A stretch of DNA of 64,000 nt from Panorpa germanica (GCA_963678705.1 OY783209.1:14260001-14324000), one strand, 5' to 3'; shown: positions 36,301-51,400, numbered from the stretch's first letter. Program-made: numbers and translations. Notes: a model not told the origin generated them from the sequence alone.

Positions 36301-39240
36301 CATGGAACGGTAATCGGTTTGTAAAATAATGTTCGACAATGAAAATAGTTCTCCATAGCGCAGTAGACGTATCTATAGGTTTTTGCCGGTCTAATTCTTG
36401 GAAGGTCACTTGGCCACCGGACGTCAACAAAGGCACACTGAATTTCTAAAAATATCTCATATACATTCTTGTACTTATGCCTACTTACTTACCATTTGTT
36501 TGTTACCATTGAATGTTCATAAACGATCAATCACTATTTCCAAGAAAACTGCATATATTGTTCACTTAATCACTTATAACAATTAATACACTCTCATTAT
36601 TATTTAAAACACGCATTTATATAAACTAATTTTTGTGTTTTAATATTATTTATAGTTAATGTTGTTCGACTTACTTGATAGTGGGCGGCAACCTTTTGTC
36701 TTCCGTATATTTGTAGTGATTATATGAGGTCTTTCTTATATATCTCTACAGATTTCTTGAATTTTAAACCACTTGATGTTTTAGCACTAACACTAACCTA
36801 ATTATTATCACTTTTTTTGTCTATCGCACTTATTAATGTCTTATATCAAACATTAAAGTTACAAATTTGAGGTTATGTTTATAAGACCGCGTGTACGCGT
36901 AATAAAAAATTCGTTTTTAACACTGGTTTCCAACTGTCAAACTTTTGTAAAAACACTTTGTTTAGGGTAAATTAACACAAATTTAAAACAAACTTAAAAA
37001 CTTTTCGTTTGAAAAAGTATTCATATAATTTATTTAATTTTTTTCCATAATTAATTTCTCACTTTTAATCACTTTTTTCACCTAAAGTAGCAGGAGCCGA
37101 TCACACACATAGTAGATAGGAACCACTTGTGTTGCAAAGCAATATTAACGTCCTTGTAAACCAATACGTAGGTTTTTCTTTTTGTATTAAGTCCCATCTG
37201 TCTTGCCAAAGCTTATGCATATATGCATTCATCTCTTTGGCAATATATTTAGTATCGTCTCTAGACTTTTATTCTACAGCCGCATTAACTTTAAATCTCG
37301 AAATTTGTCGCAATAATTTTAAATCATCAAAGTTTGATTTTTTTAGTTCTAGCGTAATTTGTACTTGAGTAAGTGCATGAGTGATTTTTAAATCTAAAGG
37401 AATTGTCCCCAATATCACTTGCACCACTTCTGTAGATACAGTTCTGCAACAACGCGTCATCGTCAATAACATAGTTTTTTGCATGGAAGATCTGACAGAT
37501 TGATCCTGTAATACCAAGCCGAAGCACAATACACAACTATTAGCATAAATGCCCCCTTGTGTAGTGTCGGCATAGTTGCCGAGTTTAAGCTTCATTGCGT
37601 CCTTGTGACTCGCGCAAGGTGTGTTTCAAGTTTATCATTCGTTGTTACTGTATTTGTTTCGTAGCTTTGTAGCTTCAAGAAACTTCAGATTTTATATATA
37701 GCAGGTCGAGAACGGCTTTCTAGGGTTACTGTACTATTTGCACCGATAAGGATCACATTTTCGTTGGCAAAACATATGTCTACACAACCTTTCGAGTGAG
37801 AAACACAGTTCTCGTCGAATACTATGTTCCAGAGCTCAGGCTCCATTACAGATCGCTGAGGACAACCTTTAGATAGTTGCCTTTTCATGGAACGGTAATC
37901 GGTTTGTAAAATAATGTTCGACAATGAAAATAGTTCTCCATAGCGCAGTAGACGTATCTATAGGTTTTTGCCGGTCTAATTCTTTGAAGGTCACTTGGCC
38001 ACCGGACGTCAACAAAGGCACACTGAATTTCTATAAATATCTCATATACATACTTGTACTTATGCCTACTTACTTACCATTTGTTTGTTACCATTGAATG
38101 TTCATGAACGATTAATCACTATTTCCAAGAAAACCGCATATATTGTTCACTTAATCACTTATAACAATTAATACACTCTCATTATTATTTAAAACACGCA
38201 TTTATATAAACTAATTCTTGTGTTTTAATATTATTTATAGTTAATGTTATTCGACTTACTTGATAGTGGGCGGCAACCTTTTGTCTTCCGTATATTTGTA
38301 GTGTTTATATGAGGTCTTCCTTATATATCTCTACAGATTTCTTGAATTTTAAACCACTTGATGTTATAGCACTAACACTAACCTAATTATTTACACTTTT
38401 TTTGTCTATCGCACTTATTAATGTCTTATATCAAACATCAAAGTTACAAATTTGAGGTTATGTTTATAAAACCGCGTGTACGCGTAATGAAAAATTCGTT
38501 TTTAACACTGGTTTCCAACTGTCTAACTTTTGTAAAAACACTTTGTTTATGGTAAATTAACACAAATTTAAAACAAACTTAAATACTTTTTGTTTGAAAA
38601 AGTATTAATATAATTTATTTAATTTTTTTCCATAATTAATTTCTCACTTTTAATCACTTTTTTCACCTAAAGTAGCAGGAACCGATCACACACATAGTAG
38701 ATAGGAACCACTTGTGTTGCAAAGCAATATTAACGTCCATGTAAACCAATACGTAGGTCTTCCTTTCTGTATTAAGTCCCTTCTGTCTTGCCAGAGCTTA
38801 TGCATATATGCATTCATCTCTTTGGCAATATATTTGGTATCGTCTCCAGACTTTTATCCTACAGCCGCATTAACTTTAAATCCTCGAAAATAGTCGCATT
38901 AATTTTAAATCATCAAAATTTGATTTTTTCAGTTCTAGCGTAATTTGTACTTGAGTAAGTGCATGAGTGATTTTTAAATCTAAAGGAATTGTCCTAAATA
39001 TCACTTGCACCACTTCTGTAGGTACAGTTCTGCAACAACGCGTCATCGTCAATAACATAGTTCTTTGCATGGAAGATCTGGAAGATTGATCCTGTAATAC
39101 CATGCCGAAGCACAATACACAACTATTAGCATAAATGCCCCCTTGTATAGTGTCGGCATAGTTGCCGAGTTTAAGCTTCATTCCGTCCTTGTGACACGCG
39201 CAAGGTGTGTTACAAGTTTATCATTCGTTGTTACTGTATT
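18327..39240. repeat. LINE-derived 1,586-bp satellite, block 2 (about 13 units)
   Basis: The RT-frame ends lie at 23325, 24911, 26497, 28083, 29669, 31255, 32841, 34427 and 36013, each exactly 1,586 bp apart. Earlier and later units (20151, ~21739, ~37599, 39178) are within a few bases of this spacing. Unit identity is very high by eye. About half of each unit is RT-derived (minus strand); the rest is AT-rich sequence with no gene. A recurring plus-strand ORF of 62-64 codons (for example 24447-24641) appears in most units, but it overlaps the antisense retrotransposon remnant and looks incidental. The array runs into an assembly gap. Confidence 0.97.
24633..25353 (-). pseudogene. R1-like reverse transcriptase remnant (representative unit of block 2)
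   Basis: Three minus-strand segments in order. Motif A region IEIQCAFVDVRWP (~25353-25310) has Glu where the catalytic Asp is expected. After a one-base shift, the frame 25243-24911 (110 codons) holds SKGCPQRSVMGPELWN and motif C as FANDN, where FADD is expected. After another shift at 24911-24914, the frame to 24633 (93 codons) holds the thumb-like MQRTMLLTMTRCCRTVSTE and LGTIPLDLKI. An internal deletion separates motif C from the thumb. Further downstream (~24513-24438) TKRKTYVLVYKDV may continue the R1 C-terminal region, which is weak. Equivalent remnants end at 20151, 23325, 26497, 28083, 29669, 31255, 32841, 34427, 36013 and 37685. All share the catalytic losses. Confidence 0.82.
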
Positions 39241-39440
39241 NNNNNNNNNNNNNNNNNNNNNNNNNNNNNNNNNNNNNNNNNNNNNNNNNNNNNNNNNNNN
39301 NNNNNNNNNNNNNNNNNNNNNNNNNNNNNNNNNNNNNNNNNNNNNNNNNNNNNNNNNNNNNNNNNNNNNNNNNNNNNNNNNNNNNNNNNNNNNNNNNNNN
39401 NNNNNNNNNNNNNNNNNNNNNNNNNNNNNNNNNNNNNNNN
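39241..39440. other. Assembly gap, 200 N
   Basis: Exactly 200 N, the kind of fixed placeholder used when the true distance is unknown. It falls inside a LINE-derived satellite unit on the left (broken in the RT frame) and a Satellite A monomer on the right, so the junction between the two arrays is hidden. Open frames running through the N stretch are artefacts. Confidence 0.98.
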
Positions 39441-42400
39441 TCTGATTCACAGTCAATTTTATATGGAGAATGTTCAAAATAGCGTAAAACGAATTATTTT
39501 GTCTCAATTCGTCGTTTTAGCACTATTTCAACTTTCTGTGATAAAAACTGTAAAAGTTATGGGAATTTCTTCAAATTTTTTTTGGATTTTTGCTCAAATC
39601 TCGAATACGCTTCAATAGCAATGTGAACTATAGGCCTAAATCTATGTAAGGAGGCGGTATTCGCACATGTCTAGTACACTGGTTTTTTGTAGCTATAAGA
39701 TTTTACAAGTAACAACGATTTTTTTTCAAATATTTTCTGATTCTCAGTCAATTTTTTATGGAGAATGTTCAAAATAGCGAAAAACGTATTATTTTTTCTC
39801 AATTCGTCGTTTTAGCACTATTTCAACTTTCTGTGATAAAAACTGTAAAAGTTATGGGAATTTCTTCAAAATTTTTTTTGATTTTTGCTCATAACTCGAA
39901 AACGCTTTAATAGCAATGTGAACTATAGGCCTAAATCTATTTAAGGAGGCGGTATTCGCACATGTCTAGTACATTGTTTTTTTGTAGCTATAAGATTTCA
40001 CAAGTAACACCGATTTTTTTTTTAATATTTTCTGATTCTCAGTCAATTTTATATGGAGAATGTTCAAAATAGCGCAAAACGCATTATTTTATCTCAATTC
40101 GTCGTTTTAGCACTATTTCAACTTTCTGTGATAAAAACTGTAAAAGTTATGGGAATTTCTTCAAATTTTTTTTGGATTTTTGCTCATAACTAGAATACGC
40201 TTTAATAGCATTGTGAACTATAGGCCTAAATCTATGTAAGGAGGCGGTATTTGCACATGTCTAATACATTGTTTTTTTGTAGCTATAAGATTTCACAAGT
40301 AACATCGACTTTTTTTTAAATATTTTGTGATTTACAGTCAATTTTATGTGTAGATTGTTCAAAATAGCGTAAAACGCATAATTTTTTCTTAATTCGTCGT
40401 TTTAGCACTATTTTAACTTTCTGTGATAAAAACAGTCAGTCAATTTTATATGGAGAATGTTCAAAATAGCGTAAAACGCATTATTTTATCTCAATTCGTC
40501 GTTTTAGCACTATTTCAACTTTCTGTGATAAAAACTGTAAAAGTTATTTGAATTTCTTCAATTTTTTTTTGGATTTGTGCTCATAACTTAAATACGCTTC
40601 AATAGCAATATGAACTATAGGCCTAAATCTATGTAAGGAGGCGGTATTCTCGCATGTCTAGTACATTGTTTTTTTGTAGCTATAAGATTTCACAAGTAAC
40701 AGCGATTTGTTTTTGAATACTTTCTGATTCACAGTCAATTTTATATGGAGAATGTTCAAAATAGCGTAAAACGCATTATTTTTTCTCAATTCGTCGTTTC
40801 AGCACTATTTCAACTCTCTGTGATAAAAACTGTAAAAGTTACGGGAATTTCTTCAATTTTTTTTTTTATTTTTGCTCATAACTCGAATACGCTTTAATAG
40901 CAATGTGAACTATAGGCCTAAATAGTTCTATGTAAGGAGGCGGTATTCGCACATGTCTAGTACACTGTTTTTTTGTAGCTATAAGATTTTACAAGTAACA
41001 ACGATTTTTTTTCAAATATTTTCTGATTCTCAGTCAATTTTATATAGAGAATGTTCAAAATAGCGTGAAACGCATTATTTTTTCTCAATTCGTCGTTTTA
41101 GCACTATTTCAACTTTCTGTGATAAAAACTGTAAAAGTTATGGGAATTTCTTTAAATTTTTTTTTGATTTTTGCTCATAACTCGAATACGCTTCAATAGC
41201 AATGTGAACTATAGGCTTAAATCTATGTAAGAAGGCGGTATTCGCACATGTCTAGTACATTGTTTTTTTGTAGCTATAAGATTTCACAAGTAACAGCGAT
41301 TTGTTTTTAAATATTTTTTGATTCACAGTCAATTTTATATGGAGAATGTTCAAAATAGCGTAAAACGAATTATTTTGTCTCAATTCGTCGTTTTAGCACT
41401 ATTTCAACTTTCTGTGATAAAAACTGTAAAAGTTATGGGAATTTCTTCAAATTTTTTTTGGATTTTTGCTCAAAGCTCGAATACGCTTCAATAGCAATGT
41501 GAACTATAGGCTTAAATCTATGAAAGGAGGCGGTATTCGCACATGTCTAGTACACTGTTTTTTTGTAGCTATAAGATTTTACAAGTAACAGTTTTTTTTT
41601 TTCAAATATTTTCTGATTCTCTGTCAATTTTATATGGAGAATGTTCAAAATAGCGTAAAACGCATTATTTTATCTCAATTCGTCGTTTTAGGTCTATTTC
41701 AACTTTCTGTGATAAAAACTGTAAAAGTTATGGGAATTTCTTCAATTTTTTTTTTGATTTTTGCTCATAACTCGAAAACGCTTTAATAGCAATGTGAACT
41801 ATAGGCCTAAATCTATTTAAGGAGGCGGTATTCGCACATGTCTAGTACAATGTTTTTTTGTAGCTATAAGATTTCACAAGTAACAGCGATTTGTTTTAAA
41901 TATTTTCTGATTCACAGTCAATTTAATATCGAGAATGTTCCAAATAGCGTAAAACGAATTATTTTTTCTTAATTCGTCGTTTTAGTACTATTTCAACTTT
42001 CTGTGATAAAAACTGTAAAAGTTATGGGAATTTCTTCAATTTTTTTTTGATTTTTGCTCAAAGCTCGAATACGCTTCAATAGCAATGTAAACTATAGGCC
42101 TAAATCTATGTAAGGAGGCGGTATTCGCACATGTCTAGTATATTGTTTTTTTGCAGCTATAAGATTTCACAAGTAACAGCGATTTTTTTTTTAATATTTT
42201 CTGATTCTCAGTCAATTTTATATGGAGAATGTTCAAAATAGCGCAAAACACATTATTTTATCTCAATTCGTCGTTTTAGCACTATTTCAACTTTCTGTGA
42301 TAAAAACTGTAAAAGTTATTGGAATTTCTTCAAATTTTTTTTTGGTTTTTGCACATAACTCGAATACGTTTTAATAGCAATGTGAACTATAGGCCTAAAT

Positions 42401-45400
42401 CTATGTAAGGAGGCGGTATTCGCACATGTCTAGTACATTGTTTTTTTGTAGCTATAAGATTTCACAAGTAACAGCGATTTTTTTAAAAATATTTTCTGAT
42501 TCTCAGTCAATTTTATATGGAGTATGTTCAAAATAGCGTAAAACGAATTATTTTTTCTCAATTCGTAGTTATGAGAATTTCTTCAAATTTTTTTTGGATT
42601 TTTGCTCAAAACTCGAATACGCTTCAATAGCAATGTCAACTATAGGCCTAAATCTATGTAAAGAGGCGGTATTCGCACATGTCTAGTACATTGTTTTTTT
42701 GTAGCTATAAGATTTCACAAGCAACAGCGATTTCTTTAATAATATTTTCTGATTCTCAGTCAATTTTATATGGAGAATGTTCAAAATAGCGTAAAACGAA
42801 TTATTTTTTCTCAATTCGTAGTTATGAGAATTTCTTTAAATTTTTTTTTGATTTTTGCACATAACTCGAATACGCTTTAATAGCAATGTGAACTATAGGC
42901 CTAAATCTATGTAAGGAGGCGGTATTCGCACATGTCTAGTACATTGTTTTTTTGTAGCTATAAGATTTCACAAGTAACAGCGATTTGTTTTTAAATATTT
43001 TCTGATTCACAGTCAATTTTATATGGAGAATGTTCAAAATAGCGTAAAACGAATTATTTTGTCTCAATTCGTCGTTTTAGCACTATTTCAACTTTCTGTG
43101 ATAAAAACTGTAAAAGTTATGGGAATTTCTTCAAATTTTTTTTTTGATTTTTGCTCAAATCTCGAATACGCTTCAATAGCAATGTGAACTATAGGCCTAA
43201 ATCTATGTAAGGAGGCGGTATTCGCACATGTCTAGTACACTGGTTTTTTGTAGCTATAAGATTTAACAAGTAACAACGATTTTTTTTCAAATATTTTCTG
43301 ATTCTCAGTTAATTTTATATGGAGAATGTTCAAAATAGCGAAAAACGTATTATTTTTTCTTAATTCGTCGTTTTAGCACTATTTCAACTTTCTGTGATAA
43401 AAACTGTAAAAGTTATGGGAATTTCTTCAAAATTTTTTTTGATTTTTGCTCATAACTCGAAAACGCTTTAATAGCAATGTGAACTATAGGCCTAAATCTA
43501 TTTAAGGAGGCGGTATTCGCACATGTCTAGTACATTGTTTTTTTGTAGCTATAAGATTTCACAAGTAACACCGATTTTTTTTTTAATATTTTCTGATTCT
43601 CAGTCAATTTTATATGGAGAATGTTCAAAATAGCGCAAAACGCATTATTTTATCTCAATTCGTCGTTTTAGCACTATTTCAACTTTCTGTGATAAAAACT
43701 GTAAAAGTTATGGGAATTTCTTCAAATTTTTTTTGGATTTTTGCTCATAACTCGAATACGCTTTAATAGCAATGTGAACTATAGGCCTAAATCTATGTAA
43801 GGAGGCGGTATTTGCACATGTCTAATACATTGTTTTTTTGTAGCTATAAGATTTCACAAGTAACATCGACTTTCTTTTAAATATTTTGTGATTTACAGTC
43901 AATTTTATATGTAGATTGTTCAAAATAGCGTAAAACGCATAATTTTTTCTTAATTCGTCGTTTTAGCACTATTTCAACTTTCTGTGATAAAAACTGTCAG
44001 TCAATTTTATATGGAGAATGTTCAAAATAGCGTAAAACGCATTATTTTATCTCAATTCGTCGTTTTAGCACTATTTCAACTTTCTGTGATAAAAACTGTA
44101 AAAGTTATTTGAATTTCTTCAATTTTTTTTTGGATTTGTGCTCATAACTCAAATACGCTTCAATAGCAATATGAACTATAGGCCTAAATCTATGTAAGGA
44201 GGCGGTATTCTCGCATGTCTAGTACATTGTTTTTTTGTAGCTATAAGATTTCACAAGTAACAGCGATTTGTTTTTGAATACTTTCTGATTCACAGTCAAT
44301 TTTATATGGAGAATGTTCAAAATAGCGTAAAACGCATTATTTTTTCTCAATTCGTCGTTTCAGCACTATTTCAACTCTCTGTGATAAAAACTGTAAAAGT
44401 TATGGGAATTTCTTCAATTTTTTTTTTTATTTTTGCTCATAACTCGAATACGCTTTAATAGCAATGTGAACTATAGGCCTAAATAGTTCTATGTAAGGAG
44501 GCGGTATTCGCACATGTCTAGTACATTGTTTTTTTGTAGCTATAAGATTTCACAAGCAACAGCGATTTTTTTAAAAATATTTTCTGATTCTCAGTCAATT
44601 TTATATAAAGAATGTTCAAAATAGCGTAAGACGCATTATTTTATCTCAATTCGTCGTTTTAGCACTATTTCAACTTTCTGTGATAAAAACTGTAAAAGTT
44701 ATAGGAATTTCTTCAAATTTTTTTTTGATTTTTGCTTATAACTCGAATACGCTTTAATAGCAATGTGAACTATAGGCCTAAATCTATGTAAGGAGGCGGT
44801 ATTCGCACATGTCTAGTACATTGTGTTTTTGTAGCTATAAGATTTCACAAGTAACAGCGATTTTTTTAAAAATATTTTCTGATTCTCAGTCAATTTTATA
44901 TGGAGAATGTTCAAAATAGCGTAAAACGAATTATTTTTTTTCAATTCGTAGTTATGAGAATTTCTTCAAATTTTTTTTGATTTTTGCACATAACTCGAAT
45001 ACGCTTTAATAGCAATGTGAACTATAGGCCTAAATCTATGTAAGGAGGCGGTATTCGCGCATGTCTAGTACATTGTTTTTTTGTAGCTATAAGATTTCAC
45101 AAGTAACAGCGATTTGTTTTTAAATATTTTCTGATCCACAGTCAATTTTATATGGAGAATGTTCAAAATAGCGTAAAACGAATCATTTTGTCTCAAGTCG
45201 TCGTTTCAGCACTATTTCAACTTTCTGTGATAAAAACTGTAAAAGTTATGGGAATTTCTTCAAATTTTTTTTTGGATTTTTGCTCAAATCTCGAATACGC
45301 TTCAATAGCAATGTGAACTATAGGCCTAAATCTATGTAAGGAGGCGGTATTCGCACATGTCTAGTACACTGTTTTTTTGTAGCTATAAGATTTTACAAGT

Positions 45401-48400
45401 AACAACGATTTTTTTTCAAATATTTTCTGATTCTCAGTCAATTTTATATAGAGAATGTTCAAAATAGCGTAAAACGCATTATTTTTTCTCAATTCGTCGT
45501 TTTAGCACTATTTCAACTTTCTGTGATAAAAACTGTAAAAGTTATGGGAATTTCTTCAAATTTTTTTTTGATTTTTGCTCATAACTCGAATACGCTTCAA
45601 TAGCAATGTGAACTATAGGCTTAAATCTATGTAAGAAGGCGGTATTCGCACATGTCTAGTACATTGTTTTTTTGTAGCTATAAGATTTCACAAGTAACAG
45701 CGATTTGTTTTTAAATATTTTTTGATTCACAGTCAATTTTATATGGAGAATGTTCAAAATAGCGTAAAACGAATTATTTTGTCTCAATTCGTCGTTTTAG
45801 CACTATTTCAACTTTCTGTGATAAAAACTGTAAAAGTTATGGGAATTTCTACAAATTTTTTTTGGATTTTTGCTCAAAGCTCGAATACGCTTCAATAGCA
45901 ATGTGAACTATAGGCCTAAATCTATGTAAGGAGGCGGTATTCGCACATGTCTAGTACACTGTTTTTTTGTAGCTATAAGATTTTACAAGTAACAGTTTTT
46001 TTTTTTCAAATATTTTCTGATTCTCTGTCAATTTTATATGGAGAATGTTCAAAATAGCGTAAAACGCATTATTTTTTCTCAATTCGTCGTTTTAGCACTA
46101 TTTCAACTTTCTGTGATAAAAACTGTAAAAGTTATGGGAATTTCTTCAAATTTTTTTTTGATTTTTGCTCATAACTCGAATACGCTTCAATAGCAATGTG
46201 AACTATAGGCTTAAATCTATGTAAGAAGGCGGTATTCGCACATGTCTAGTACATTGTTTTTTTGTAGCTATAAGATTTCACAAGTAACAGCGATTTGTTT
46301 TTAAATATTTTCTGATTCACAGTCAATTTTATATGGAGAATGTTCAAAATAGCGTAAAACGAATTATTTTGTCTCAATTCGTCGTTTTAGCACTATTTCA
46401 ACTTTCTGTGATAAAAACTGTAAAAGTTATGGTAATTTCTTCAAATTTTTTTTGGATTTTTGCTCAAATCTCGAATACGCTTCAATAGCAATGTGAACTA
46501 TAGGCCTAAATCTATGTAAGGAGGCGGTATTCGCACATGTCTAGTACACTGGTTTTTTGTAGCTATAAGATTTTACAAGTAACAACGATTTTTTTTCAAA
46601 TATTTTCTGATTCTCAGTCTATTTTTTATGGAGAATGTTCAAAATAGCGTAAAACGTATTATTTTTTCTCAATTCGTCGTCTTAGCACTATTTCAACTTT
46701 CTGTGATAAAAACTGTAAAAGTTATGGGAATTTCTTCAAATTTTTTTTTGGATTTTTGCTCAAATCTCGAATACGCTTCAATAGCAATGTGAACTATAGG
46801 CCTAAATCTATGTAAGGAGGCGGTATTCGCACATGTCTAGTACACTGTTTTTTTGTAGCTATAAGATTTTACAAGTAACAACGATTTTTTTTCAAATATT
46901 TTCTGATTCTCAGTCAATTTTATATAGAGAATGTTCAAAATAGCGTAAAACGCATTATTTTTTCTCAATTCGTCGTTTTAGCACTATTTCAACTTTCTGT
47001 GATAAAAACTGTAAAAGTTATGGGAATTTCTTCAAATTTTTTTTGATTTTTGCTCATAACTCGAATACGCTTCAATAGCAATGTGAACTATAGGCTTAAA
47101 TCTATGTAAGAAGGCGGTATTCGCACATGTCTAGTACATTGTTTTTTTGTAGCTATAAGATTTCACAAGTAACAGCGATTTGTTTTTAAATATTTTTTGA
47201 TTCACAGTCAATTTTATATGGAGAATGTTCAAAATAGCGTAAAACGAATTATTTTGTCTCAATTCGTCGTTTTAGCACTATTTCAACTTTCTGTGATAAA
47301 AACTGTAAAAGTTATGGGAATTTCTACAAATTTTTTTTGGATTTTTGCTCAAAGCTCGAATACGCTTCAATAGCAATGTGAACTATAGGCCTAAATCTAT
47401 GTAAGGAGGCGGTATTCGCACATGTCTAGTACACTGTTTTTTTGTAGCTATAAGATTTTACAAGTAACAGTTTTTTTTTTTCAAATATTTTCTGATTCTC
47501 TGTCAATTTTATATGGAGAATGTTCAAAATAGCGTAAAACGCATTATTTTTTCTCAATTCGTCGTTTTAGCACTATTTCAACTTTCTGTGATAAAAACTG
47601 TAAAAGTTATGGGAATTTCTTCAAATTTTTTTTTGATTTTTGCTCATAACTCGAATACGCTTCAATAGCAATGTGAACTATAGGCTTAAATCTATGTAAG
47701 AAGGCGGTATTCGCACATGTCTAGTACATTGTTTTTTTGTAGCTATAAGATTTCACAAGTAACAGCGATTTGTTTTTAAATATTTTCTGATTCACAGTCA
47801 ATTTTATATGGAGAATGTTCAAAATAGCGTAAAACGAATTATTTTGTCTCAATTCGTCGTTTTAGCACTATTTCAACTTTCTGTGATAAAAACTGTAAAA
47901 GTTATGGTAATTTCTTCAAATTTTTTTTGGATTTTTGCTCAAATCTCGAATACGCTTCAATAGCAATGTGAACTATAGGCCTAAATCTATGTAAGGAGGC
48001 GGTATTCGCACATGTCTAGTACACTGGTTTTTTGTAGCTATAAGATTTTACAAGTAACAACGATTTTTTTTCAAATATTTTCTGATTCTCAGTCTATTTT
48101 TTATGGAGAATGTTCAAAATAGCGTAAAACGTATTATTTTTTCTCAATTCGTCGTTTTAGCACTATTTCAACTTTCTGTGATAAAAACTGTAAAAGTTAT
48201 GGGAATTTCTTCAAAATTTTTTTTGATTTTTGCTCATAACTCGAAAACGCTTTAATAGCAATGTGAACTATAGGCCTAAATCTATTTAAGGAGGCGGTAT
48301 TCGCACATGTCTAGTACATTGTTTTTTTGTAGCTATAAGATTTCACAAGTAACATCGATTTTTTTTTTAATATTTTCTGATTCTCAGTCAATTTTATATG

Positions 48401-51400
48401 AAGAATGTTCAAAATAGCGCAAAACGCATTATTTTATCTCAATTCGTCGTTTTAGCACTATTTCAACTTTCTGTGATAAAAACTGTAAAAGTTATGGGAA
48501 TTTCTTCAAATTTTTTTTGGATTTTTGCTCATAACTCGAATACGCTTTAATAGCAATGTGAACTATAGGCCTAAATCTATGTAAGGAGGCGGTATTTGCA
48601 CATGTCTAATACATTGTTTTTTTTGTAGCTATAAGATTTCACAAGTAACATCGACTTTTTTTTAAATATTTTGTGATTTACAGTCAATTTTATATGTAGA
48701 TTGTTCAAAATAGCGTAAAACGCATAATTTTTTCTTAATTCGTCGTTTTAGCACTATTTCAACTTTCTGTGATAAAAACTGTCAGTCAATTTTATATGGA
48801 GAATGTTCAAAATAGCGTAAAACGCATTATTTTATCTCAATTCGTCGTTTTAGCACTATTTCAACTTTCTGTGATAAAAACTGTAAAAGTTATTTGAATT
48901 TCTTCAATTTTTTTTTGGATTTGTGCTCATAACTCGAATACGCTTCAATAGCAATATGAACTATAGGCCTAAATTTATGTAAGAAGGCGGTATTCTCGCA
49001 TGTCTAGTACATTGTTTTTTTGAAGCTATAAGATTTCACAAGTAACAGCGATTTGTTTTTGAATACTTTCTGATTCACAGTCAATTTTATATGGAGAATG
49101 TTCAAAATAGCGTAAAACGCATTATTTTTTCTCAATTCGTCGTTTCAGCACTATTTCAACTCTCTGTGATAAAAACTGTAAAAGTTATGGGAATTTCTTC
49201 AATTTTTTTTTTATTTTTGCTCATAACTCGAATACGCTTTAATAGCAATGTGAACTATAGGCCTAAATAGTTCTATGTAAGGAGGCGGTATTCGCACATG
49301 TCTAGTACATTGTTTTTTTGTAGCTATAAGATTTCACAAGCAACAGCGATTTTTTTAAAAATATTTTCTGATTCTCAGTCAATTTTATATGGAGAATGTT
49401 CAAAATAGCGTAAAACGCATTATTTTATCTCAATTCGTCGTTTTAGCACTATTTCAACTTTCTGTGATAAAAACTGTAAATCTTATGGGAATTTGTTCAA
49501 ATTTTTTTTGGATTTTTGCTCACAACTCGAATACGCTTCAATAGCAATGTGAACTATAGGCCTAAATCTATGTAAAAAGGCGGTATTCGCACATGTCTAG
49601 TACATTGTTTTTTTGTAGCTATAAGATTTCACAAGTAACAGCGATTTTTTTAAAAATATTTTCTGATTCTCAGTCAATTTTATATAAAGAATGTTCAAAA
49701 TAGCGTAAGACGCATTATTTTATCTCAATTCGTCGTTTTAGCACTATTTCAACTTTCTGTGATAAAAACTGTAAAAGTTATGGGAATTTCTTCAATTTTT
49801 TTTTTGATTTTTGCTCATAACTCGAATACGCTTTAATAGCAATGTAAACTATAGGCCTAAATCTATGTAAGGAGGCGGTATTCGCACATGTCTAGTACAT
49901 TGTTTTTTTGTAGCTATAAGATTTCACAAGTAACAGCGATTTTTTTAAAAATATTTTCTGATTCTCAGTCAATTTTATATGGAGAATGTTCAAAATAGCG
50001 TAAAACGAATTATTATTTCTCAATTCGTAGTTATGAGAATTTCTTCAAATTTTTTTGGATTTTTGCTCAAAACTCGAATACGCTTCAATAGCAATGTGAA
50101 ATATAGGCCTAAATCTATGTAAAGAGGCGGTATTCGCACATGTCTAGTACATTGTTTTTTTGTAGCTATAAGATTTCACAAGTAACAGCGATTTTTTTAA
50201 AAATATTTTCTGATTGTCAGTCAATTTTATATGGAGAATGTTCAAAATAGCGTAGGACGCATTATTTTATCTCAATTCGTTGTTTTAGCACTATTTCAAC
50301 TTTCTGTGATAAAAACTGTAAAACTTATGGGAATTTCTTCAATTTTGTTTTGGATTTTTGCTCATAACTCGAATACGCTTCAATAGCAATGTGAACTATA
50401 GGCCTAAATCTATGTAAGGAGGCGGTATTCGCGCATGTCTAGTACATTGTTTTTTTGTAGCTATAAGATTTCACAAGTAACAGCGATTTGTTTTTAAATA
50501 TTTTCTGATTCACAGTCAATTTTATATGGAGAATGTTCAAAATAGCGTAAAACGAATTATTTTGTCTCAATACGTCGTTTCAGCACTATTTCAATTTTCT
50601 GTGATAAAAACTGTAAAAGTTATGGGAATTTCTTCAAATTTTTTTTTGGATTTTTGCTCAAATCTCGAATACGCTTCAATAGCAATGTGAACTATAGGCC
50701 TAAATCTATGTAAGGAGGCGGTATTCGCACATGTCTAGTACACTGTTTTTTTGTAGCTATAAGATTTTACAAGTAACAACGATTTTTTTTCAAATATTTT
50801 CTGATTCTCAATCAATTTTATATGGAGAATGTTCAAAATAGCGTAAAACGTATTATTTTTTCTCAATTCGTCGTTTTAGCACTATTTCAATTTTCTGTGA
50901 TAAAAACTGTAAAAGTTATGTGAATTTCTTCAAAATTTTTTTTGATTTTTGCTCATAACTCGAAAACGCTTTAATAGCAATGTGAACTATAGGCCTAAAT
51001 CTATTTAAGGAGGCGGTATTCGCACATGTCTAGTACATTGTTTTTTTGTAGCTATAAGATTTCACAAGTAACATCGATTTTTTTTTTAATATTTTCTGAT
51101 TCTCAGTCAATTTTATATGGAGAATGTTCAAAATAGCGCAAAACGCATTATTTTATCTCAATTCGTCGTTTTAGCAGTATTTCAACTTTCTGTGATAAAA
51201 ACTGTAAAAGTTATGGGAATTTCTTCAAAGTTTTTTTGGATTTTTGCTCATAACTCGAATACGCTTTAATAGCAATGTGAACTATAGGCCTAAATCTATG
51301 TAAGGAGGCGGTATTCGCACATGTCTAATACATTGTTTTTTTGTAGCTATAAGATTTCACAAGTAACATCGACTTTTTTTTAAATATTTTGTGATTTACA

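Noticed and set aside
39143..39618. Open frames of 91-137 codons running across the N gap
   Set aside because: Most of their length is N, translated as X; they have no real coding content.
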